Assembly: GCA_013350335.1 (NCBI GenBank)
Contig: CM023536.1
Span: 12,591,520 to 12,655,519 of the forward strand
Reading direction: 5' to 3'
DNA length: 64,000 bases
From: Chimonanthus salicifolius
Lineage: Eukaryota > Streptophyta > Magnoliopsida > Laurales > Calycanthaceae
The notes under the pieces are model-generated. The model did not search any database, was not told the DNA's origin, and was given only the letters and a program-made list of their open reading frames with translations. Of this stretch, positions 1-11,400 are shown in pieces (position 1 is the stretch's first letter; each line of letters starts with the position of its first letter). The position numbers were made by a program, and so were the translations under genes.

Positions 1-873
1 CTATCCAATCGTGAGCATAACTTGGATGGGTCTCAAATTGGATTTACAACTAGTTTATCACAGGGGCACCCGACAAAAGGTTCAGACATGGTTATTTTAG
101 GCAAGCATCCCACATTGAAAACTTTCATATAATATACACAAAGTCCAACATACAGCAATTAACAAGGTTGAGAAGAACAAAATAGCAAAGACGTATACAT
201 ATCATAATGTAGCTAGCAGAGTTGATTTCCACAAGATGTGGAAATCAACATCCTCAGTAAACACAAGGATAAAATAAATTGTGTATGAGTTTAGTTGGAT
301 ACGTGTGACATTCCATGATTGATGTTACTATCCATATCAGCAGTGGAAATGCTAATGTGTAGTTCATCTGCTTGGACCACTAAGTTTGTTGCACGTATGA
401 GAAAATGTAAGGTCAGCTGATGAGGTGATCCATGTTCAAAGAATATGTATCCAGTTGATAATGTGATCCTCCTGGACTAGGGCATTTTCTTCTATTGGGG
501 GATGGGGGTTGCTGCACCAGATCAATAGCTCAGGTATTGCATTATCACATACTGAAGTCAATCACTCAATCCCACAAATTTACCAGAAAGTCCAAAAGCA
601 TAAATCATGATGAGTCCAAGTATTCAAAACTTACAAGTGGCCTTCACTAAAGCAAGTTAAACACCCCATACAAGGAATATGTAGAACAAAAATGTTTGTT
701 AGAGACCTCAAGGCACCTTGTACTAGAAGAGCAGGCACAACTTTAGTTTGTGAAGGCTGTGCCAGTTTTATATTGCCCAACCAACATTATAATGCAAATT
801 ACCAAAATGTGCAGAAGTTTGATAAAACAAGCCTACAAATTTCGAAGATGAAACTACAGATTGAGGAACAAAC
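1..873. other. GILT 3' intron or downstream sequence
   Basis: The exon at 874-966 ends in a good donor (GAG|gtttgtt on the minus strand), so this stretch should be intron 4 of the GILT gene. I see no exon, RNA gene or clear transposon end in it. The open frame at 692-880 overlaps the exon antisense and has no family support. Confidence 0.5.
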
Positions 874-966
874 CTCATAAAGTGGCTTCCCATTGACTAC
901 CACCCAAGGCACATATCTATGAGGAGGCTCAAGAGCATTGGTTTCCGCAGCATATTGCAGTTCAAG
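874..966 (-). CDS. GILT exon 4
   Basis: 31 codons in phase 0, acceptor gtag|CTTGAA and donor GAG|gtttgt on the minus strand. It encodes the conserved block with [19 protein letters not shown], which precedes the C-terminal tail in plant GILT proteins. Confidence 0.9.
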
Positions 967-3900
967 CTACATAGAAATGATAAAAGTCAAACCAACAAAA
1001 TATTGGAAAAGGAAAGAAAAATCATAAGAGAAGGATTAGAATAAAGAAGAATTATGAGAAGTGCAGCTCAAAGTACCAGCAAGAAGGAAGAGAAAGAGAG
1101 AGATGGAGATAGAGAGAGAGTAGCAAATAATGCTGAAGTTTGATTGGAGCTGGTTTTTAAAACATTCATGGTCATTATTCTCCCTAACATGAAAAATGTG
1201 ATTGCCATATTTCTAAATCACCATTGAAGCTTTTCCCATCTATCTAAAATTGGCTGACACCAAATCCGGCAAATAAACAAATGCCATAACATTGGATAAA
1301 CATAAGATCATCTAAGAAAACTTACCACTGAAATTCTCTATAAGGAGCACAAACCATCATCACTACTTTGTCAGTCTCACAGAAACATTCTCAGCAGTCT
1401 TCTGTCACGTGAAAGTCTAAGGTGTTTTCAAAATTTTAGATTTTTCTAGCGATGGACCCAAAATTATCACAAGTGAAATATACGTAATATGCTTACATAT
1501 CTAAAGGCAAATGTAAGGGCCTGATGAACTTAGGCTTTAGTGTCTAATAAATCCAATTACTGACCAGATACAAGTGTTCAATGTTTGAAACTGCTTTTAA
1601 GTAGACCTCAGTCCTTATTAAACATAATGATACATGAGAAGTCAAACCTTTTAGTGCCAATTTCCATATGATTTTGTTCCCATGCATGCAAGTACATAAT
1701 AGAATAAGCAACCCAACATACCATGCCAGATTTCCAATGAAATACAATTTATCATACTAAAAGTGGCCTTAGCCTGGTAGCAACTGTTGACTCGTATTTG
1801 AAACTAGAATCAATATTGCTAAACCCTTGAATGACAGACTGTGACTGAAAAGTGACAACATATGGAGCACCAAAACATGCCCGCAAGGCATGAAAAGACC
1901 AAATCCAGGTTCCTTTCACATGATAGGAGATCCTAACAACTACTGAGTTCCCTATGAAACCAACAACTGAGCATAAACAAAAAAAAAAAAGACCACTCCG
2001 TATGTCATGCATTTGGTAATTTTATATATTTATAATAATGAAATCAGTTTCATCATCAGCAGCAGCAGCGCCATTTTCCCATCTACCTGGAGTGCAATAA
2101 TGATAAAGCAACCCCATCTAACCCTACCTAATTCACAAAAATGATTCTTTAATCCAGTCCATCTAAAAAACAGTTAATTAAATCACAAACACCCAGTATG
2201 TCTGAATGTAACTAATGCCACCAAATTATTGGCATTTGCCAATGGTGAGACATCCTGTATGGATGGAAGTCACACCCATTTGGATTGGGACTCAAAATGT
2301 GGCCAGCCTCCCACCCACTCTTGTTGGCCCATGAACTATAGATGGCATCAGTTTCTCACACATATAGAATTTTTTGGATTTTTTAAACTATTAAGATGTT
2401 CTCAAAACCCTTTTTCCCTGGAAACCTTGCAATAATACTGTACCTCATTTCACAATTCTCTCATCACAATAGTACAAGTTCTTAGAGTATAATAACATTT
2501 GTGATTTGTGAACCATGACATGGTAATTCCCAAGTGTAAAGAGGTAGAGGGTCATGATTAAATGATTGATAACAAACAACTACGAACATGCAAATCAAAC
2601 AAGCAATTACACATCCCTTATCTATGTCTAACATAGACATAAAATGGAGACTTTGTATGGACGAAATATTAATCCACAACCATTCAATTTTTGAAACAGC
2701 AGATTCTATGACTTGCATCTTATGATTTTAGGGATCAAATTCCTTCCTACTCACCATATGCCAATCCTCTTCCTTCTATTACTCTCTTTTAGAACTTATC
2801 TTCGAAATGGTAGGTCCTAGGAAAAAATTAAAAGATAGGAAACACTATGGAGACAATTTTCATATGGAAAATCCTTTATTAAATGACAATTTTCATTTAT
2901 TTTATTTTATTTTCTCTATTCCCACCATTTCATTTCATCTCTCCAATGACTCTCTTTCTCAGCATTAATATGCCTGATTTCTATACCCTTTGATTAGTAA
3001 TTGGAATCCTAATGTCGATGAAGACAAATTGATGCGGAGCAGCAGATCTCTTTTTATTATTTCTTTCTATTTTCTATTTGGTTCTAATTAGAAATTAGAA
3101 TCTCCTATTTTAAGAGAGTTTATTTTCGTTTTAGGCTATTTTTAGGAGTTTCTTTATTTAAGGGTCGCATCTCTTATAAAAGCCCTCTCTTGTAAACAAT
3201 ATGGGAGACGATTGAATAAAATAAACAGTGAGATTTTCGCAAAATACCTTTGCAAGGTGCGATTCTTCAGATTGGGAGTGATTCCTTTGCGTGAGGCCAT
3301 AGTTCTTCTTCAGGTACTTCTTCTTCTTCTCTTCTTCATCCCATCTTCGTCGTTTCTTCAAATTTGCCAAACCCAAATCTGTCCTCTTCTTCCTTACAGC
3401 CAGCCATACCCTTACCAGATCTCCACAGTTTCCTATTCCTTTCCATCACTGCCCGATCCCAAATCCCTTCCGTGGCTTCTGTGACTTCCACTACCCCTTG
3501 CTTCCTTTTCCTCTTGTCCTTCCTGCCGTAAATCCCATTGTCCTCTTATCCTTTTTCTTTTCAAATGGTTGCCCTAGTCCCTTAAGTTTCTCACGTGACT
3601 AAGCAGTAAGTTACTTTCCATGTGACTTATTAACCCTTGCCCATTTGATTCATTTAATACTTTGAGCCCATCCTTTCCATTCACACATTAAATTCTCCAT
3701 ATTTGCATGGTTATTGATGGCTAGTTTATATTAATTAATTACATATATTAATTTAGATTTTAATTTCAGCCCATGTTAGTTTTAGGGTGCATTATTTTTA
3801 TTCCTTTTAACTTTTAGGAAACCAATTTAGGCATTTAGAGTTACCCTATTAGTTGTCCTGCATCACAAAAACTCCGACTTGCCAAAGTTTTTCACAAAAA

Positions 3901-6900
3901 TGAGAATATTTTCAGAAATCCATGTTTTTATGTACCAAAGGAGAGATTGGAGTTGAGAATAGAAGGTTGCAGTTTTCCCCCACCTCCACCTTTGATGACT
4001 CAATTTTTCTCTATTGAGAAATATTTTCTCTTCTCCTTTTCCCCTCCTTCTAGCTAGGATTCTATTTTTAGAATGAAGATTTTAGAAAAAGCCATATCTA
4101 TATAGCTTGCAAGCAATTTAAGGAGGCAAAGAGGTGAGCAAGCGAATAGCAAGATCTGAGGGTGCGACGAGGTGGTGGTGTAGCTTGCAACATGGTCGCT
4201 GGACCATCATGGGCAGGCTAAGGAGGCAAAGAGATGAGTAATGAAAGTGGTGAGCTCTATCCTCATGTTGCCAGATTTAGATCAACGGAAACACCAAAAT
4301 TGGACCTAGCTCTGATATTGTGTTAATAAAAGAGAATGGACTAGAAAACATAAATTGTTCTATTGAAGAACTATGAATAAATATAAAGAGAATTAAGTCA
4401 TTGACACAATGAATCCAGACAATGCATGAATAGTAACAAATTATAACATATTTCTCTACCTAATATACAGACAATTATAATTTAATATTATATTCTTCCT
4501 AGAATATCCCTAACAACTGAAAATGGAAGGTTGTTGGTTTTTCCCCACCTAATCCTGGCTCAATTTTTCTCTACTGAGAAAGATCCATGATCATATATAT
4601 GAGAGATTGTAGAATTGAATTCTTGCATCAAAGTTTTGGGATTAAAGAGTTTTGGAGAGCGTCTCTGTGAGTCTTCTACTTTGAGAAAGGGTAGCATCGA
4701 CCTCGTAAAAGTAAGTCTATAAGAGTGGGTTTTACCATTTGGAATTTTTTTTTTCTAAAAATTACCATTAATTTCAATTTAGGCATATTGATATTCTCTC
4801 ATTCTTTTCTCTTTTGATCAGTGGAGAGACATCTTCCTTTTTACCCGTGAACATAGTCATCATTTTGAACCACATTAAAGTGTATGTATGTGATTTGAAT
4901 ATATTTTGTTTTTCCAAATTGCAATATTGCCATTTTTTTTTTCCATATCAGAACAACTAGTGACCTCATTAAGCAAATGAGAATTCATACAAGGCCTTCA
5001 ATCGTCCTGCACTTACTACTAATCTCTAGCACTGAAGTGAATTATCTCTCAAAAAAAAAAGAAAAAAAAAATCCATTACCTACCAGATTAGGTTTCTGAT
5101 CTCTCAAGTTGTGAATTTTTTTAGTTGTAGAATTAAATTAACCTCTTTCCTATGCTTAATTTGGTTTAATTGTTGAAAGATTGAGTATGAATGATATATA
5201 TCATTCATTTGGTCATACCCCACTCCAATGTGTATGTAATTACTGTGCTAGTATCTGAACATGTCCACTAGAAGTGCTTTGCTATGTAAGTGTTGATATC
5301 TCTCTCTATATATACTTCCTCTTGCTATCTCTTCCAGGAGCAAAAATTTCAACCCACAAAACTAAGAAGTTAAATCATAGTGAAAACTTGAATATTACAG
5401 TGTCTAAGGCATGCATATTGCACGTCTAAGGATTGTCTAATCACTTCCTATCCCTAATTCCGAATATGACTATTTATCCTTCAATAGTTATCAATCAAAC
5501 CCATGGAAACCATTTACTGAATTACCAGTGACGACCCTTCAAAAGTAGGCTTCAGCCAAAGAGTTAAATTAATTTTACCTCTAAAATTACCAGAAGAACA
5601 TCTCATAGTCTACTAGTTTCAGGACTAAGACAAAAATAGTATCTCAGTAGAATAAACTATTATAAGAAACTAAATTAAAAAAAAAAAATCCTGTCACAAG
5701 TGTTCAAAGACATATCATCATTGCCCAAAAAAAAAAAAAAAAATTCAGTGTATAACTAGTTCTGAAAATAGAAATCCAAATAATTTGGTCTTCTAATGAG
5801 GAAGACAGGAAGATGTAAACCACGTTATTATTATTTGAATTAATGATTGGTTTCACTCTCTCTCTCTCTCTTTCTTTTTCTCTTTATGGAGCTATGAAGA
5901 ACTCTTTACAATAATTAACATGAGTTTACATGCGCGAGTGCACACACACACACACCACACACAGAGAAAGAGAGAGTCTACCTTTGTCCCATATCCACTA
6001 TTGAAACAATCAACAACAGTTTGTGAGTCCAAACCAGTTTTCTGGAAACAGGATTCCCACTCAGTGTACTTGTGCTCCACGACTAAACTCTCGATGCAGT
6101 AAATAAAAGCAAAATGCTTGTGCTGCATCACAATTTTATGAGTTTGAAGGAGTCTAAGCAGAAGAAAAATAAAGATATCATCTCTCAGAAAGTAAATAAT
6201 AAAATTTGTTAAGAATATACATGCATAATTTAATTGTACATTAACATATGAAGCTAAAACAACATTCTCTTCAAAACCTAGACTAAGAAGATGAAATCCA
6301 TGATCAAAATGAATATTCAGCACAAAAATCACAAAGGAATAGATAAATTCTGCTGAATATAAGAAGCCAAAACTCTAGTTATAACTGATTGGAATTTAGT
6401 ATTATAAATAGGCAGCAAATGCCAAGCTAAGTATTAAACAAAGTTATTCCCTGAAATACACACTCCCATTCTCGTGCCTCTCTCCCATTTCTTGTTCAAC
6501 TCTTCTTTTTTTACTTTCAGAAACTTCAAAATGCATGGATTGCTAACTTGGCATTTCCTCCATAAAAAATAATCAATTTAACATGCATCAATTGGAGATT
6601 TTATGCTCCTACCTGTTGTAATTAAGAAAATTGTGATACACCATGGTTAAATATCTATGATGGGAGATTGTAGACTAAAAGAAAGAATCCCTAGTCCCTG
6701 GAGGTGCTGTTCAACAGAATTTGCAAGAGAAAAAAATGAAAAAGATCCAAAGATTGGCTATGGAAGTCTTTTCAAGAAGAAATGAAATAGAAGCAACACT
6801 CAGGACGAAAACTGAAAGAGGGCAATGAGCCTTTTTTTCTCATAATACAGCAAGCGCAAAAAGATGAAACAATACAATTAACTCCCCACTCATCAATGAT

Positions 6901-8354
6901 TAGACTACTGAGGACAAACATACCATTCAGGAGGAGGTAGTGATTCATTTTATAAAAAACATTTTTCATCAGCACCAAGCGGAACCATCCTATAACATCA
7001 ATAGTTAGAAAGTACCTCCAAGAAGCATCCCCGAACTCATTAGAAGCTGACCACCCCGAATGGTAAGGATCGAAACTTTTAGCATGACTAATGGCAAGTC
7101 TCCTAGAGTTGATGGCTTTCCAAGTAGTTTCTCTCAAGAGTGAAGACTTTGGCAAACCATTAAAGATGATAATGATATCAAGTCTTCCTTGTAGATCCAT
7201 CAGCATGGATGCATATCAAGAGAAATGGTTCTTTCATTCTACATTACTCCTAAAAGGAATGCAGTTAAAGAAGTTGAAGACTGTAGACCTATAAGCCCTA
7301 TCAGTAGCATTTAAAAGGTTTTCTCAAAAGTCCTCACTCTTTACCTTCAAGAGGTGATACGGGTACTTAATTCTAAATTTCAAGGAGCTTTTGTTGAAGC
7401 GTGGCACAACTTAGATGCAATCCTTAGTGCTCATGAAGGCAGAGACTATACAAACAAATCAAAGAAGTTGGAACTAATGATAAAACTAGACCTCCGAAAA
7501 GCCTATGACATGGTCAATTGGGGGTTTCCTTCCCTTTTATCTTCTTCTCCAAAATGCTGAGTTAAATGTCAAAAATCGATCATTCAATGTATCTCCTTGG
7601 CCTCCTATTAAATCCTTAACATGGTTCGCAAACGGTTCAGTAACGTGAGAGGCCTTTAGCAAGGATGTCAAATGTCAGCAAGCCTTTTTGACATAGTAGT
7701 GGAAGTTCTTAGTTAGATCCTTAGCATAAGAATAATGGTTTCATCCATGGTTTATAAATTCGCAGGTCAAACATCGAGAATTTGAGATCACTCATTTGCA
7801 ATAAGATACCATCATTTCTCGTTATGCAGATATTGATCGAGTGAAGTAATTGGTGGCTCTTCTTCACTAGTTTGAAGCATGCCTTAAAATAAATTACAAC
7901 AAATGGGAAATCATTACCCAACATTAGGTAGCTCAACTGGTTACTTCCTGCCTCATGAAGCGAGAGGTAGCCAGTTCGAGTCCTAGCGGCATAAATTGGA
8001 GGCGTTCTGTGTGGGTGTAGGGCGTTCCCCCAAGGGGTTTATGGTGGCCCTTGCCTCGTTGTTTCCCTTGGTTATAAAAAAAAATATCATTAGTATTGAC
8101 TGGAGATAGGAAGTGGTGACTCCTTTTGCATATATATTCAGCTACAAGTGGCTGTGAAGTTGACAAAAGTCTCACATCGCCTGTACTGAAAAATCAATGA
8201 CTCTACATAACACTTGAGGCACCCTCCTCTCAATGGCTAGAAGCACCGATACGGGTGCGTGTATCGGATACGACATACGAGGATCTAGCAAATTTTGAAA
8301 AATTAGGATACAGGTGAGGTAGGATACGCCGAATTAAAAAAATTATATATATAT

Positions 8355-8402
<48 letters not shown>

Positions 8403-11400
8403 AAATGACATAAATTCAAACATTTACAAAAACCATCATAAATTCCACTATGAGATAAAAAGAGTCAACAAATATAAAATAAAATAGAATAATAAGATGC
8501 TTTGTTCAATTCCTTATAATATATAATTATTTATAAAATAATTGAATAGTATGTATTTTAGATAGATAATTTAGAATAATATTTATTAAATGTAATTATA
8601 AAATTTAATTTCAATTGAATAAAATTGTCATTAACTATTTAATTGAGATGTGTACTATTTTAAATAATAATTATGTTAAAATAGTTAGTTTAATATTTTA
8701 AATAATAACTGTTCAATTGACACAAATCAATAGCATTTAGAATTTTAAATAATCCCTAATAACATTCACCAAATAATTTTTTAAAATAGATAGAAAATAT
8801 TAAAAATAAAAAAGATGTTTTAATTAGAAAAATAAAAAAGAGGTTTTTAATCAAATTAGAAAAAGATGCAAAAAAATAAAAATAAGAAAAATAAACATGT
8901 GAAAAACAAGAAAAAAATATTTAATTAGAAAGAGAAATAAACTATATAAAAAAGAGTGAAGAATACTACTAAAAAAGAAATATAAAAAACTTGACTAAAG
9001 CTTCCGTTTTACATGAGGAAAGACACAAGTTAAAATACCACGCAAGGACTGTCCAACGAAAGAAAGCCCTAGAACGGCTCCAGTTGTGGCGGAAAACGAA
9101 GAAAGGGAAGAAAATGAAGAGCAGAAGAAGAAAGAGGAAGAAATCGAAGAGCGGAAGAAGAAAAAAGAGGAAAGATAAAGAAAAAGAGGTATGGAAAAAC
9201 ACTTTCTCCAAAACCACACACGTCTTTCCCTCCTCCTTTTCCAAGTCTTCCCTCTTTTTTTCCTTACAATTTTTTTTCCTTTCTTCTGATCGCACGATTG
9301 AACGATTTAAAGAGTTTGAATTATACGATTTCGAAAATAAGGAAAAAAATAAATAAAAAAATACGTGTCGCGTGTCCGGGCGTGTCTCGTCGTGTCGTGT
9401 GCCGTATCCTCTCACACCTACATGTATCGGTAGACGTATCAGTGGCGTATCGGTATTTAAAAAAATATTTAATTAATTGGGTGAGTATCCGAGCCGTATC
9501 CGGCTGTATCCTTGCTTCATAGATGGCTAGCTTTTGAGAGTGAGTTCTAACTCAAGAATGTTAACCTCGTTATCTTTATGTGTCAGAGCAAGTTCTGCAG
9601 GTATCTTCACGTGCAGCAGTAGCACTTGAGGGAGGGTGTGAAGTTGATAAAAGTCCCACATTGCCTGAACTGAAAAACGAATGACTCTATATAACACTTG
9701 AGGCACCCTCCTCACAATGGCTAGGTTTTGAGAGTGAGTTCTACTTCAAGAATGTTAACATGGTTTTCTTCAGAGGCCTCGTTCCCCAACATATTTGAGT
9801 ATTCTTTTGCGGCCATCCTAAAAAAATTCTATGGGATAATTGAGAGAAATGTGAAAAGCTCGGGGTGCATTTGGCAATTGTCAGATTTTGAGCCATGAGT
9901 TTTTCAACAATCGTGCACACTGACAATCCAAGGTTACCTCACCGATGAACAAATAGATCAGCTTCTTTCCTTACATCTCACCAGCAAGAAGAAAAATAGC
10001 AACCCACAAGCAGTAAAGTTATAGCTAATTTTAGAGGGATTGGATTTGGTGAAGATGGAGACACAAGCCAGTAAGAAAGGCATACTAGCATGCATATAAA
10101 ATATATGTTCGTGACTTGTAATGCATTTCTTGTAATCAAGAGAGGAAAGAAAACAACTTGGTCTTACCACATCAGGCCAGGCATTAATCGCACAAGATTC
10201 TGCAGTGTTCAGCAAGCACTCATATGGACCATGCTGTGAAAAGATATCAATTAAAGAATAAGCTTTTTGTAAATGAATTGCTTCGGCATCAAGAAAAGAA
10301 AAGGCAACATGATTCAGGTTGACTTTTTCTTTTATAAAGAGCTTAGAGTTTGGCAAGCTTGTAGATAACAATAAATAAAAGGTATATCCTAATCAAAGGG
10401 ACTATCCCATGAAGGTTGGCGGGCCGTGTATCACTGGATTCAGGTGGTAGTTCCCACCTTTCCCTTAAAGTTCATTTACAATGAAAAATTAGAAGCCCAC
10501 AGTAGATAGTCATTCCTCTATATCCAAGTTCAGACATGTTACAGGTGAAGATGAAGATGCAATCAGAAATAAAAGAAATCTTAAATATGTTCAATAAAAC
10601 AAAGATTGGTTTCAGTTTAGGCTAGAGTGCTATGCATATACAGTAACTTAAGAGCATCAAAAAAACTTCCATGAATTAAACAAATCCATAAATTACTGAC
10701 AAAGCTGTACCCAAATCCTCCATCAAACCCTAGTTCCTCTAAGATGAGGAAAAATAACCTTGAAACTGAGGGTAAAAACAGGTTCTAGGAATAGTATATA
10801 AGTAGGGCATCTGGACCAAATAAAAACACTGCAGTAATTATCATCAATCATCATTCTACCTGACAGTCCCACACAGCTTTCATCCCATTTACGAAATATT
10901 GGGCCCTACTCATTGGTGCAAGCTGAAACAGTTTCTGATAGAAACCATTTCCACATAAACCATTTCTTATGGAAGAAAGGAAAGTATCTCCGTAGAGGGG
11001 GACACCCCACACCCACATAGAGTACCCCAGTTAAGGCCACCAGGGATTGAACCTGCTACCTCTCACTGAAAGTAGTGGGAGGCAACCAGTTGGGATATCC
11101 AGTGTTGGGTAAGCACACCTTGGCAACATGACTACAGACCGCCAAGGTGGGCTCGAGATTTTCCTGGGTCTAAAAAAAAAAAAAAAGGCCAATATAAGCA
11201 GTTAATCCACAGAAAATTATTATTGCAGCAAAGGTTGGAAAGTTGTAGAGTCGTGGGAAATGCCTCACAGAGCTTATTAGCAGGCATTTCTGTGGAAAAT
11301 GATCCACAGAGAAGATTGGCTCTTATGCATCTCTAATGCTCTCCCTGTTAGACTTCCCCTGTATATTTTTTTTCTAAAAAAAAAAAAACAATTTACTGTA

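Larger units (their letters stand above)
8153..9760 (+). mobile_element. TRIM retrotransposon with 5' LTR split by an insertion
   Basis: Two copies of a roughly 120-bp repeat starting TGTGAAGTTGA and ending AAGAATGTTAAC(A). Copy 2 is intact at 9637-9760. Copy 1 is 8153-8233 plus 9530-9565, interrupted by a 1.3-kb insert. The 71-bp internal part (9566-9636) has TGTCAGAGC near its left end (primer-site-like) and GAGGGAGGGTG against the right LTR (polypurine-like). Both copies contain CACTTGAGGCACCCTCCTC. There is no coding capacity, as in other TRIMs. Confidence 0.65.

Noticed and set aside
5892..6332. 146-codon minus-strand open frame as a single gene
   Set aside because: Only 5982-6122 is coding (GILT exon 3); splice sites cut both sides and the rest is intron and microsatellite.
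6772..7206. 144-codon minus-strand frame
   Set aside because: No family resemblance; plus strand over the right part aligns with decayed LINE reverse transcriptase.
8969..9415. Overlapping open frames on both strands, up to 148 codons
   Set aside because: Sequence is Lys/Glu versus Phe/Ser low complexity inside the AT-rich inserted element; frames exist on both strands because of GAAGAAA repeats.
8226..9529. CRISPR-like or satellite array in the GATACG-rich ends
   Set aside because: Units are irregular, short and at transposon termini; no spacer structure, and the genome is eukaryotic.
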